The notes below the pieces were generated by a model, which did no database searches, was not told the DNA's origin, and saw only the letters and a program-made list of their open reading frames with translations. Source: Cyclobacteriaceae bacterium (lineage in GTDB: Bacteria; Bacteroidota; Bacteroidia; Cytophagales; Cyclobacteriaceae). Taken from it: 64,000 nt of DNA. Numbering within the stretch: the stretch's first letter is position 1; each line of letters opens with the position of its first letter. Below are positions 36,978-45,874 of the stretch, piece by piece. The stretch is taken from contig JAFIEW010000003.1 of assembly GCA_020832375.1 (NCBI GenBank), positions 31,552 to 95,551 on the forward strand, read 5' to 3'. A program made the translations under genes and the position numbers.

Positions 36978-37727
36978 CTATGAGATAGCTTTTTTCGCAA
37001 TAAAGATCATTCTGCCAGAATTTCCAGGTTCAAAAGCATTTAGTTCATAGTCACCAAACACTTCGACTATTTGTAAACCCGCTTGATTCATGTAATATTG
37101 AAAGTCAGCGAGGGTAATTGCTTTCACTTTTTCTTGAAAGAAGTGATCATCAGCACCATCTTTTATTCTTATTTCTTTGATAATGAATCCATCTGAAAAA
37201 TGCCTGCTGATAGCAAAATCGATGCCTTTTATATTTTTTGACTCTACTTTTACTAGCTTGTCAAGTACTGGTTGCGGATTTAAAAAATCTAAGACAAGAG
37301 TACCATCCGGCTTAAGCCACCGACATACTTGACGAAGTACTGATATATCTTCCTCATCGGTATCAAAATAACCAAAGCTTGTAAATAAGTTGAACACATA
37401 ATCTTGAGCAGGTAGATCTAGTGACTTTCTCATATCGTGGCGATAAAAGGATAAGCCTTCGATATCTAGGCTTTGCAATTGACTTATGTTTCTCTTAGCT
37501 AAATCTAAACCCGTAACTTGCAGTCCTTTAGAGTGAAGGTATAAAGAATGCCGTCCATTGCCACATGCCAAATCTAAGGCTCTCTCACCCTTTTTGAAGC
37601 CTAGATAAGACTCTAAATTATCGATAAAAAATGCTGCCTCCGTTTTATCTCTATGCTTATATAAAATAGGATAATAGGGCGAATCAAACCATTCCCCAAA
37701 CCACTCTTTCTTTGTTGTATCAACCAT
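36978..37727 (-). CDS. Class I SAM-dependent methyltransferase
   Basis: 249 residues with SAM motif ALDLACGNGRHSLYL near residue 52, VTGLDLAKRNI, and the DYVFNLFTSFGYFDTDEED middle motif, followed by GTLVLDFLNP. The start WFGEWFDSPYYPILYKHRD is typical of a Bacteroidota subgroup with unknown substrate. It overlaps apbE by 1 bp and ends the apparent DUF721-apbE-methyltransferase run. Confidence 0.85.
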   Translation of the reverse strand: MVDTTKKEWFGEWFDSPYYPILYKHRDKTEAAFFIDNLESYLGFKKGERALDLACGNGRHSLYLHSKGLQVTGLDLAKRNISQLQSLDIEGLSFYRHDMRKSLDLPAQDYVFNLFTSFGYFDTDEEDISVLRQVCRWLKPDGTLVLDFLNPQPVLDKLVKVESKNIKGIDFAISRHFSDGFIIKEIRIKDGADDHFFQEKVKAITLADFQYYMNQAGLQIVEVFGDYELNAFEPGNSGRMIFIAKKAIS

Positions 37728-38770
37728 TATTTTGTTTTGATCAATTCAGTGTCAATTCCTTCGCTATAATATACATGCAGATTCCCTTCATTATCTACGA
37801 AAATCAAAACTGCATCTAAATCTTCACTTTCATCTATAAATTTCACAGCTGCTTCATATCCCATCACCATAAAAGCTGTAGCATAAGCATCAGCCAAAGC
37901 ACAGCTCTTAGCTATCACGGTGCTGCTTAGTAGATTATGTGCTTCAGGTCTTCCCGTCTTTGGATGAATCGTATGAGCAACTTTTTTACCATCAATTATC
38001 CTGTAATTGCGATAATTCCCAGAGGTTGCCATACCCTGATTTCCCAAAGTGACGATAGCGGACAGAGGCTGTTCGTCTTCAAAATTTTGTGGATGCTCAA
38101 TACCCAGCTTCCATCCTTTTCCTTTTGGGTTGAAGCCGTGAGTGACCAAGTCACCGCCAATTTCAACTAGGTAATTATCAATCCTATAAGATTGTAGTAA
38201 TTCACCTATTACGTCAGCACCATATCCTTTTGCTATAGCGCTAAAGTCTAATGAAACACCATCTTTTGACTTTTTGACTGCACTTTGATCGAAGGAGATA
38301 TTTTCAGAAAAACCTACCAATGAAAGTCTTTCATTAATTTCTTGCTCACTCGGCTTTTGCTCTGGTCTTTTCTCAGGACCAAATCCCCATAAATTCACTA
38401 TGGGCATAACGGTAGGATCGAAAGCACCTTCTGTATGAACATACACTTGCTCACTAAGCTTTAGCATTGGATAGAAAAAAGGAGACTGAAAGCTAAAGGT
38501 GCTAGTTTTGTTGAAGGTTGAGATCTCCGAGTCTGAAATGTAGGTAGAAAGCGATTGATTAAATACTGTCAACATGGAGTCCACCTGAGGTTTCAAATCA
38601 CGCTGTAAGGTATCAATATAAGTAATTTGATAGTAGGTCCCCATGGTTTCACCACTTATCTTGATTGGCTCTAAAGTTTGAGCTGGCAAAAGACCGCTGG
38701 TAACCAACAAAAGGCTTATTGTAATTGACAAGCTAATCGTGAGTAAAACCAATCTTACTTTTATAATCAT
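37727..38770 (-). CDS. apbE: FAD:protein FMN transferase
   Basis: 347 residues with an N-terminal membrane/signal segment. ApbE motifs: GETMGTYYQITY near residue 40, AKGYGADVIG, VEIGGDLVTHG, VAHTIHPKTGRP and the Mg2+-binding DAYATAFMVMG. The enzyme attaches FMN through a phosphoester to Thr of exported or membrane flavoproteins such as NqrB/NqrC and RnfG. No nqr or rnf genes are in the window. It sits between a DUF721 gene and a methyltransferase gene. Confidence 0.92.
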   Translation of the reverse strand: MIIKVRLVLLTISLSITISLLLVTSGLLPAQTLEPIKISGETMGTYYQITYIDTLQRDLKPQVDSMLTVFNQSLSTYISDSEISTFNKTSTFSFQSPFFYPMLKLSEQVYVHTEGAFDPTVMPIVNLWGFGPEKRPEQKPSEQEINERLSLVGFSENISFDQSAVKKSKDGVSLDFSAIAKGYGADVIGELLQSYRIDNYLVEIGGDLVTHGFNPKGKGWKLGIEHPQNFEDEQPLSAIVTLGNQGMATSGNYRNYRIIDGKKVAHTIHPKTGRPEAHNLLSSTVIAKSCALADAYATAFMVMGYEAAVKFIDESEDLDAVLIFVDNEGNLHVYYSEGIDTELIKTK

Positions 38771-38787
38771 AAGGGAAACGAGGTTTT

Positions 38788-39093
38788 CTAATAAACTTTG
38801 ATGTCACTCACCCAATCTCCGCCCATCTCTTTATTAATGTTTTTAATGAGAATAGACCTTGAAGAAATGATTTCTTGCTTAAGAGGAGCAGAAGTGACTT
38901 TAACAATTAGCGTTTTATTCTTCATCACGACTGATTCTGTTTTACTATCGATAAACGGGCCTACAACTTGCTTCCATACCTCAACTACTCTCAAGTTACC
39001 TAACTTGCCTTGAAGCCGATATTGCTTGATGAGGTCATGAAAAGCCTCTTTAAAAGTACTTACATCACCCTTTCTGTATTCACGATTGCTCAT
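38788..39093 (-). CDS. DUF721 (DciA-like) protein
   Basis: 101 residues with the DUF721 pattern: an N-terminal helix (EAFHDLIKQYRLQGKLG), VVEVWKQVVGPFI, then TLIVKVTSAPLKQEI. DUF721 includes DciA, the helicase-loading partner of DnaB in bacteria without DnaC; in Bacteroidota the gene often lies beside recF. Here it precedes apbE by 17 bp, so the replication role is inferred only from the family. Confidence 0.85.
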   Translation of the reverse strand: MSNREYRKGDVSTFKEAFHDLIKQYRLQGKLGNLRVVEVWKQVVGPFIDSKTESVVMKNKTLIVKVTSAPLKQEIISSRSILIKNINKEMGGDWVSDIKVY

Positions 39094-39156
39094 CTTAAAA
39101 CCTATTTAAATAGAAAAACGATGTGATTAAAAAGATATAGTCTTGCAATATCACTG

Positions 39157-39164
39157 CAAATATA
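39157..39164 (-). promoter_or_regulatory. Possible -7 element for the DUF721-apbE operon
   Basis: On the minus strand the octamer is TATATTTG, an exact TAnnTTTG match 64 nt before the DUF721 start and just past the terminator of the upstream gene. A TTG at 19-nt spacing is not present, so support is partial. Confidence 0.35.
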
Positions 39165-39203
39165 CCTAAAAGATGAGATTAAAGTTCCTAAAAATGGATG
39201 GAT

Positions 39204-39233
39204 AAAAAAAAAGAGGCTATCTAAATAGCCTCT
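39204..39233 (-). terminator. Rho-independent terminator after the MarR gene
   Basis: A perfect 9-bp inverted repeat, AGAGGCTAT (39212-39220) and ATAGCCTCT (39225-39233), with a 4-nt loop. On the minus strand it is followed by nine U, 23 nt past the MarR stop. It isolates the regulator from the downstream operon. Confidence 0.85.
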
Positions 39234-39255
39234 TGTAATTCATCTTATGAGAATA

Positions 39256-39762
39256 TTAATAATCAAAGATACTAGACTCAGCGTCAGCTAGGTGATTATA
39301 GCAACGCTCTAAGTACTCTATGAACTGCTCTTTTTCTTCTTTAGAGAAGCCACTCAAAACCACTTGGTTAGCATCCAAACGATCTGGCTCTATCTCCTCT
39401 ATTAACTTAGTTGCTTTTTTAGTAAGACCTAAGTGTTTTCTTCTTCTATCTTGTGGATCTTCTTTTTGCTCTATGAAGTTCTTTCTCATCAAAGTACTGA
39501 TGAGGTTTGTAATGTTTGGTCTAGAAACATTTAATGCGTCAGCTATATGAGAAGCGAATACACCCGTGATTTGGGTAGCGGTCTTGGCTCCTCTTTTTCT
39601 CATGTTAGGAATATTCGGATCTTGAGCCAAATACAATAATATGAACCATTCTTGAGCGGTAATACCCATACGGGCTGTCAACATTTGGTTATTTCTTGAT
39701 AATTTTTTTGCTAAATCCTCAATAGCAAAAGCTATGGAATTTTCGACTTTCTTGTCTATCAT
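39256..39762 (-). CDS. MarR family transcriptional regulator
   Basis: 168 residues: dimerisation helices at both ends and a winged helix-turn-helix with ALNVSRPNITNLISTLMRKNF and the wing EQKEDPQDRRRKHLGLT, the MarR DxRxK signature. It is probably a dimeric repressor of stress or efflux genes. It is flanked by a terminator and a long upstream spacer, and no dedicated target is adjacent. Ligand unknown. Confidence 0.9.
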   Translation of the reverse strand: MIDKKVENSIAFAIEDLAKKLSRNNQMLTARMGITAQEWFILLYLAQDPNIPNMRKRGAKTATQITGVFASHIADALNVSRPNITNLISTLMRKNFIEQKEDPQDRRRKHLGLTKKATKLIEEIEPDRLDANQVVLSGFSKEEKEQFIEYLERCYNHLADAESSIFDY

Positions 39763-40315
39763 GTTTAATAAATTTAATGGTATTTATAATGGGTTATTTG
39801 AGTCTCTACTACTTATTCCAAATCTTTAATAAACTTAAAATTAAGAATTATCTCTTTAAACTTTACGCAATATAAAACCATTTGTAATAATATTGCAAAA
39901 TTAATAGACCAAGTGAGTTCACTTATAGATAAATATTATAATCAAACCGATAATTTTAATGTTAAACCATCGAAATTACAATTGTCTGTCGATGGATGGT
40001 ACATCTAGTCTGATTGATCGATAAAGAACCACCCAAAAAGCTAATATTTTTTCGACTAAATAGATACCACACTTCTATGAGTAAAAAAACAGTACAGGCT
40101 CCTATATTATAAGCATCATCAAATCACATTTCTTTAACACAAATTTGGGAAAAGCTTAACTTTCATGTAACAAACTTCAAATATGATAAAATTATATTTG
40201 TAAAAAATAATGAAACTTAAAATCAAGCTTACCGCAAGCTATCACAATTATTCAAAAGGGTTGCTTATAAAAAATTGATGCCTCATATCGGGGATATTTC
40301 ATCTCAACAATTAAA
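39763..40315. other. Divergent intergenic region, 553 bp
   Basis: AT-rich spacer between the MarR gene (minus) and the LpxH-like gene (plus). -7-like octamers occur at 39896-39903 (minus, TAATTTTG) and 40193-40200 (plus, TATATTTG), but neither has a TTG at 19 nt. No gene recognised. Confidence 0.35.
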
Positions 40316-41194
40316 ATGCCTATGAACACTCATTATAAAACGATCATTGTTTCAGACTTACACTTAGGCATTAAAAGTTCAAGAGCCCGTGAGCTAGTGC
40401 GTTTTCTAAATCAAATGAGTTGTGAACACCTCATTCTCAATGGAGATATTGTCGACGGATGGCAACTAAGAAAAGGAGGTAAGTGGAAAAAAAAGCATAC
40501 GCGTTTTTTTCAAACAATCATCAAGAAAATTGAGAGAACTGATATGAAGGTGACCTACCTGATGGGTAATCACGACGACTTTCTTAACCAAGTAATGCCC
40601 TTTCAGCTTGGTCGCTTCAGTATACAAAAAGAAGCTGTACTTTACAGAGGTAGTAAGAAGTATCTAGTGATTCACGGTGATATCTTCGATCAAATAACCA
40701 CCAAGCTTAAATGGCTTGCTCACCTTGGGGACTATGGATACAACTTATTACTATATTTTAATAGACTTTACAACTACAAAAGATTGAAGCAAGGAAAGCC
40801 TTACTACTCTTTGAGCCAAAAGGTAAAGTCTAGCATGAAAACTGCCAATAATTATATCGGCGATTATGAGAATACACTAACCGACTACGCAAAAAAACGG
40901 GGCTTTGACGGCATTATATGCGGGCATATTCACCAAGCGGCCATTCGTAAGCTTGGTGAAATAATTTATATGAACTCTGGAGACTGGGTAGAAAGTATGA
41001 GCGCATTGGTAGAAGACGATGACGGAGAATGGTCTCTTATTTACTATTCCGAATCATCTTATACCACTCAATCAGAAACCTCAACCAACCCAGAAATAAT
41101 AAAGACAAAACCTACAGTAGAAAACTCTTCATTCATACGTGACTTTTTTTATAATTCCGCTATTTTTGGTGACGACCTAGAGCCTCTGAAATAA
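40316..41194 (+). CDS. LpxH-like metallophosphoesterase
   Basis: 292 residues with all calcineurin-like metal motifs: DLHLG (14-18), NGDIVDGW (42-49), GNHDD (84-88), VIHGD (118-122) and GHIH (203-206). The arrangement matches UDP-2,3-diacylglucosamine hydrolases that make lipid X for lipid A, and the close Bacteroidota relatives are often annotated this way. The C-terminal 50 residues are an extra tail. A second ATG six bases downstream would shorten it by two residues. A glycosyltransferase gene follows by 120 bp. Confidence 0.8.
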   Translation: MPMNTHYKTIIVSDLHLGIKSSRARELVRFLNQMSCEHLILNGDIVDGWQLRKGGKWKKKHTRFFQTIIKKIERTDMKVTYLMGNHDDFLNQVMPFQLGRFSIQKEAVLYRGSKKYLVIHGDIFDQITTKLKWLAHLGDYGYNLLLYFNRLYNYKRLKQGKPYYSLSQKVKSSMKTANNYIGDYENTLTDYAKKRGFDGIICGHIHQAAIRKLGEIIYMNSGDWVESMSALVEDDDGEWSLIYYSESSYTTQSETSTNPEIIKTKPTVENSSFIRDFFYNSAIFGDDLEPLK

Positions 41195-41314
41195 TTGCTA
41201 AGCTAACTATGCAGGCCTAATTGAGCTGTCACGCAGTGATTACAAAACATTTTAAATTTAAAGAGAAGGCAAATAGTGGCAAGGCTTATTATCACCTAAA
41301 AAACTGACCCGAAA

Positions 41315-42409
41315 TTGACTAAAGAAAGCAAAAAAGCCATTTTTATAGTACAAGGTGAAGGACGAGGCCATATGAGTCAAGCCATTGCAGCGGCCGAACA
41401 ATTAAGGTCGAATGGGGTGGAAATAATAAAAATTTTATTGGGATGCTCCTCACAAAGAGAGATTCCGCACTACTTTGAGTCTGCGGTAAAAACAACCATA
41501 GAGTGTTTTCAAAGCCCTAACTTCATAAAGGACAGCTCCAACAAGCACCTAGAGCTATCCACTACCTTCAAGAAAAACCTGTCGCTAAGCTCAACCTTTC
41601 TGAAAAGCGTAAAACAAATTCACTTAGCTATTTTAGCAAGCAAGGCCGATTTCATCCTTAACTTTTATGAGCCCCTTTGTGGTTTGTATGCTTTTCGCTA
41701 TCGAAAGCACCCTCCTATTTACAGCTTTGCTCACCAGTATTTAGTAAGCCACCCTGAATTTCCGAGGCCTGCAGGAAGAAGTCTAGAGATTGGACTTATG
41801 AAGTTGCTTAATCGTATTAGCAGCTTTGGGTCCAAGAGAGTATATGCACTAAGCTTTGCGCCCTACTCCCCTCATCCCAAGCAAAAAATAAAAATTTGTC
41901 CGCCCCTCATACGGGAACAGGTAAAACGGCTTGGACCTGAAAACAAAGGCTTTTGGTTAGCATATTTTGTCAATAGTGGTTATGCTGAGGAACTCAAAAC
42001 TTGGAGCGATGGCAATGTAGGCCAAGAAATACATGCTTTTGGCGACGGCTATAATGCTTCAAATCGCTACAATGGCGACTTAAGTTTTCACCCTCTAGAT
42101 GCTGATGTGTTTTTAAAAAAAATGAGCCAATGCGACGCGCTCATTAGTACGGCCGGTTTCGAGTCGATATGCGAAGCTATGTACTTAGGTAAGCGGATAT
42201 TTATGGTACCCATAGGTGGGAGCGTAGAGCAAGTTTGCAATGCGCTCGATGCCCAAAAGCACTATCATGATGTGCAAATAGGAGACTCCTTTACACAGCT
42301 TGGTATACTTGAAAGAGTGAAAGTCACCTCATACCCTCATTCCCCATTAAAAAAATGGGAAAAACAAATCGAGCACGTCTGGAAAGAAATCATCGAAGAT
42401 CAATCCTAA
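41315..42409 (+). CDS. Glycosyltransferase, MurG/GT28-like
   Basis: 364 residues from a TTG at 41315; no ATG precedes the N-terminal motif QGEGRGHMSQAIAAAEQL, which binds acceptor or phosphate in GT-B enzymes, so the TTG start is needed. The C-terminal domain carries SQCDALISTAGFESICEAMYLGKR, the donor-binding GGxxS/E-type region of GT28-like enzymes. Together with the LpxH-like gene before it, this suggests glycolipid or lipid A work at the inner membrane. Donor and acceptor are unknown. Confidence 0.8.
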   Translation: MTKESKKAIFIVQGEGRGHMSQAIAAAEQLRSNGVEIIKILLGCSSQREIPHYFESAVKTTIECFQSPNFIKDSSNKHLELSTTFKKNLSLSSTFLKSVKQIHLAILASKADFILNFYEPLCGLYAFRYRKHPPIYSFAHQYLVSHPEFPRPAGRSLEIGLMKLLNRISSFGSKRVYALSFAPYSPHPKQKIKICPPLIREQVKRLGPENKGFWLAYFVNSGYAEELKTWSDGNVGQEIHAFGDGYNASNRYNGDLSFHPLDADVFLKKMSQCDALISTAGFESICEAMYLGKRIFMVPIGGSVEQVCNALDAQKHYHDVQIGDSFTQLGILERVKVTSYPHSPLKKWEKQIEHVWKEIIEDQS

Positions 42410-42414
42410 TTCTT

Positions 42415-43305
42415 TTATTGGGATGCTGTTGGAATGTTGGGACTATTCACCTTAGAACCTACAAAGATAACTATTCCAGCAGTGATGAACATCACTAGAC
42501 TGTAAACCGCTGGAGCTATGGCGTACTGCGTATTATTAAGCATGAGAGGCCCTGCCGCAATGGCGATAGCTAAAGTACCATTTTGTATACCTGTCTCAAT
42601 ACTTAAGGAAAACATCTGCTTTCTTGAGAGAAAAAAGATTCTAGCTACCACCATGCTAAAAGCCATCATGCCAGCATTAAGCAGAAAAGCTACCATGCCC
42701 ACTTCTCGGAAATATGGAATTATATTCTCTCTCTCCTTAGCAATAGCGGCTACTAACACCAAAACAAAAAATATACCTGAAACAATATTAACCGCTCTCA
42801 TGCTTCTACGACATTTTTCAGGGTACTTTTTATAAAGCCACATGCCGATAGCTACAGGAAGTGCAGTTACTAAGATAATCTGTAGGATCGTATTCAATAC
42901 CGGCATTTGAATACTTTTGTCCGCATCTACAAAATAGAGTAATGCCCAATTAGTAAAAATAGGTACGGTGAAAATGGTGATCATGCTACTAAAAGCAGTA
43001 AGACTAATACTTAGAGCTACATCGGCACGAGATAGGTGAGAAATGAGATTAGAGGTGGCTCCACCGGGACAAAAGGCAACTAATAGTAAGCCAATGGCCA
43101 GCTCGGGTCGTAAATTGAAGGAAGTAACAAGAAAAAAACCAAAAAGGGGCAGCAAAACTATTTGGAGCAATAAGCCTAAAAAAACAGCTTTTGGATATTT
43201 GAAAATGCGCTTAAAGTCCTCGATTCTCAAACTTAGCCCCATACCGAGCATAATGATACCCAGTGCCAATGGTAAAAATACGGCAGTAATAAAATTGGTC
43301 TCCAT
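42415..43305 (-). CDS. Bile acid:sodium symporter family protein
   Basis: 296 residues with nine to ten membrane helices. The family signature GLLLVAFCPGGATSNLISHLSRADVA spans the crossover Na+-binding helices, and a second conserved helix reads ETGIQNGTLAIAIA. Members export or import organic anions with sodium; bacterial substrates are mostly unknown (pantoate and bile acids are examples). It is convergent with the glycosyltransferase gene, with only 5 bp between stop codons. Confidence 0.9.
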   Translation of the reverse strand: METNFITAVFLPLALGIIMLGMGLSLRIEDFKRIFKYPKAVFLGLLLQIVLLPLFGFFLVTSFNLRPELAIGLLLVAFCPGGATSNLISHLSRADVALSISLTAFSSMITIFTVPIFTNWALLYFVDADKSIQMPVLNTILQIILVTALPVAIGMWLYKKYPEKCRRSMRAVNIVSGIFFVLVLVAAIAKERENIIPYFREVGMVAFLLNAGMMAFSMVVARIFFLSRKQMFSLSIETGIQNGTLAIAIAAGPLMLNNTQYAIAPAVYSLVMFITAGIVIFVGSKVNSPNIPTASQ

Positions 43306-43988
43306 AATTTATTGGGTTGGTAAGGCGTCAACAGCCCGATTTGTTTGTTGTTTAGTGAGTGTATCGATAATATTTTACTTACTCAACTCTAAATAACACA
43401 CTTTTAATAGCATTTCAAAAAGAGTGACCTAAAATAACCCCTATTATACACAAGCACATCGACTAGGCTACTTAGGGTCTGCTTAAAACAGGTAAATTGT
43501 TGATAAATAAATCATAAAATCTGCACTTTATTTATTAAAGTGCACAGTTATTAATCAAAAGTAGTGAAAATGCTTGCACGAAAATGTCTGAGACCGACAT
43601 TTTGTAGCTTAGCCCCAAGCATTATCGTAAGTGGTATTTGTCTGAAAAAAAAATTAAAAGCTTAAAATAAGCTTGTTGAAATTTATCATTTTTTTCATCA
43701 ATTAGGACAAGCGAAGCTTGTGCCGCCTCGAATCTGCTGTACATGGAACTTTTTAAGCAAGCCCTACTTAGGGCTATAAGGTGTTTATTAGCTTAAAAAC
43801 AAATCAAATATACCCCAAGAACAAGCAGAAGTATCAAATGACAAAACCAATACAAATCTGTTAGATTGATTGAAAACCTGCCAGTTAACCAAGACTTTGT
43901 AAAAAAACTTCAAGGGAATGGGAAGTAGTGAAACGGCTATAACTCGCAATTTTTAGTATCTTTACATCAATTATATTAAGCAAAGACA
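43306..43988. other. Divergent intergenic region holding one repeat copy
   Basis: 683 bp between the symporter gene (minus) and the cNMP-binding gene (plus). The repeat fills 43474-43765. The rest is AT-rich; TATCTTTA just before the plus-strand gene is a one-mismatch -7 candidate. Confidence 0.45.
43474..43765 (+). repeat. MITE-like dispersed repeat, copy 3 (best target duplication)
   Basis: 292 bp, the copy with the clearest ends. With GGG as terminus the flanks are TACTTA (43469-43474) and TACTTA (43765-43770), a perfect 6-bp direct repeat. Ends AGGGTCTGCTTAAAA and the reverse complement of AGGGCTTGCTTAAAAA. Shares the three internal palindromes of copy 2, with AAAATGTCT-GAGAC-CGACATTTT for the first. 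Confidence 0.85.
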
Positions 43989-44528
43989 ATGAATCCATTT
44001 AAACGCTCTTACAGCGCAAGTCAGCTAAGCGTAATACGATTTTTGAAACGAATTCGCTTATTTGAACAACTTAGTGACGATGAACTAGCGCTTTTCATAC
44101 CTTATATGTATTTGAGAAATTACAGCGAAAACGAGGTGGTTTTTTTCAGGAAAGATCCGAGTCATGCGCTTTATATTGTTAAAAATGGTAGAGTCAATTT
44201 AAGCATCGATATAGATGACAAAATGGAATCACTTAAAACACTCAGCCCCTATGATTCATTTGGCGATAATTCGCTTTTAGATAACACCTATCGGATGTAC
44301 AATGCAGTGGTCAGTAGTGAAACTGCTGATATTTATGTGATCCCTCAAGTAAATATATTTGACATAATGAGCGGCTCAGCAATCATTAAAGCAAAAATAA
44401 TGACTTCGCTGTCCCAACGTTACAATGACCTAGCAACCAATCTATTTTCAGCTTATCGCAACTCTTTTGGCTTTTTCGACCTCAGCCAAGCCTATGACCC
44501 GATAGAAATTAATAAATCTAATAACTAA
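43989..44528 (+). CDS. Cyclic-nucleotide-binding-domain protein without a DNA-binding domain
   Basis: 179 residues containing one CRP-type beta-roll (about 22-145; FEQLSDDELALFIPYMYL, NEVVFFRKDPSHALYIVKNGRVNL, FGDNSLLDN). The phosphate-binding cassette that should read FGE..L..xxxR is FGDNSLLDNTYRM, so nucleotide binding is possible but not certain. There is no helix-turn-helix, unlike Crp/Fnr, so it would act through protein contacts. The following amidohydrolase gene begins 1 bp after its stop codon. Confidence 0.82.
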   Translation: MNPFKRSYSASQLSVIRFLKRIRLFEQLSDDELALFIPYMYLRNYSENEVVFFRKDPSHALYIVKNGRVNLSIDIDDKMESLKTLSPYDSFGDNSLLDNTYRMYNAVVSSETADIYVIPQVNIFDIMSGSAIIKAKIMTSLSQRYNDLATNLFSAYRNSFGFFDLSQAYDPIEINKSNN

Positions 44529-44529
44529 C

Positions 44530-45843
44530 ATGATCAAAGTATTTATTCTAGTCTTTTTTGTAAGTATTTCTTCATGGTCATCAGCTCAAACTGTTTTTGA
44601 GAAGTGGTACAAGAATCAAAGAGAAGAGCTTGAAGACCTATATCGCCATTTGCATCAGCACCCGGAGCTTTCCCTTCAGGAAGAGAAAACAGGCCTACGC
44701 ATGTCGGAGGAACTAGAGAAATTAGGCTTCGCGGTAACAAAAAATATTGGAGGCCACGGCTTAGTAGGAGTCTTAAAAAATGGAGATGGGCCTAATCTGC
44801 TTATTCGGGCAGATATGGATGCTTTACCTCTTGAAGAAAAGACAGGTTTGAGCTTTGCATCAACAGCAAGAGGTATCAATGCGGCGGGAAATGAGGTCGG
44901 CATCATGCATGCATGTGGTCATGACCTGCATATGACCGTATTTATCGGTACTGCGAAATACTTAAGCGAGCATAAGGAAGATTGGAGCGGCAGCCTAATT
45001 ATGGTAGCCCAGCCTGCTGAAGAAAATGGACTTGGTGCCCAAGCCATGTTTGATGAAGGCTTGTATAAGCTCATACCCTACCCCGACTATGCATTAGCGC
45101 TTCACGATAATGCGACTCTTTCCTCTCGGCATGTAGGCTATAAATCTGGACCATTCATGGCCGGAGTAGACATGATGGATATAACAGTGAAAGGAAGAGG
45201 TGGACATGGAGCTGCCCCACATACTACCATTGACCCCATCGTACTAAGTGCACAGCTTATTAATGCTTTTCAAACAATTCCATCTAGGATCATCAACCCG
45301 ATTGATGCCTCTTTAATTACTGTCGGCTCAATCCATGGAGGCACCGTGCACAACATCATTCCGGATGAGGTAAAAATGCAGCTCACCTTGCGATCCTACT
45401 CTCCTGAAGTAAGATCTACTACAATAGCCGCTATCCGAAGAATGTGCGATCATTATGCAGCGGCCGGAGGACTTACTGAAGGGGAATACCCCGAAATCAG
45501 TATAAGAGAGCCGATTACTCCGCCTACAGTCAATGATGAAGTACTGACTAAGCGTATCGTCAGCGTTTTTGAAGATACATTTGGAAAAGATGCAGTAGAA
45601 GAAATGCCTGCTTACATGGTAGGTGAAGATTTTAGCCGCTTTGGACTGCAAGACACTCCTGTCCCATATTTTATGTTTTGGCTTGGCGCTGTATCAGAGG
45701 AAAAAATAACAAACTACAAAGCAAAAGGCAAGGAGCTTCCAGGTTTACACTCAGCTGAGTTTGCTCCAGACTATGAAAATAGCATCCCTACAGGAATAAA
45801 AGCAATGAAAGTAGCTGCCCTTGAGTTATTACCAAAACGATAA
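44530..45843 (+). CDS. M20 family amidohydrolase, secreted
   Basis: 437 residues with a signal peptide (about 1-19, ending SSWSSA). M20D motifs: ADMDALPLEE (94-102), HACGHD (127-132) and PAEENGLGA (162-170), with the dimerisation insert GRGGHGAAPHTTIDPIVLS. Two metal ions are expected. Family members hydrolyse N-acyl amino acids, hippurate or indole-acetyl conjugates; this copy is exported to the periplasm. Its start follows the cNMP-binding gene directly, and threonine aldolase follows 31 bp later. Confidence 0.92.
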   Translation: MIKVFILVFFVSISSWSSAQTVFEKWYKNQREELEDLYRHLHQHPELSLQEEKTGLRMSEELEKLGFAVTKNIGGHGLVGVLKNGDGPNLLIRADMDALPLEEKTGLSFASTARGINAAGNEVGIMHACGHDLHMTVFIGTAKYLSEHKEDWSGSLIMVAQPAEENGLGAQAMFDEGLYKLIPYPDYALALHDNATLSSRHVGYKSGPFMAGVDMMDITVKGRGGHGAAPHTTIDPIVLSAQLINAFQTIPSRIINPIDASLITVGSIHGGTVHNIIPDEVKMQLTLRSYSPEVRSTTIAAIRRMCDHYAAAGGLTEGEYPEISIREPITPPTVNDEVLTKRIVSVFEDTFGKDAVEEMPAYMVGEDFSRFGLQDTPVPYFMFWLGAVSEEKITNYKAKGKELPGLHSAEFAPDYENSIPTGIKAMKVAALELLPKR

Positions 45844-45874
45844 TTAAAAGACGTACAATAAGATAAATATAGTC

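Noticed and set aside
40258..40275. GGGTTGCTTATAAAA, similar to the repeat terminus
   Set aside because: Only about 15 bases resemble the end; no other part of the repeat is nearby, so it may be chance.
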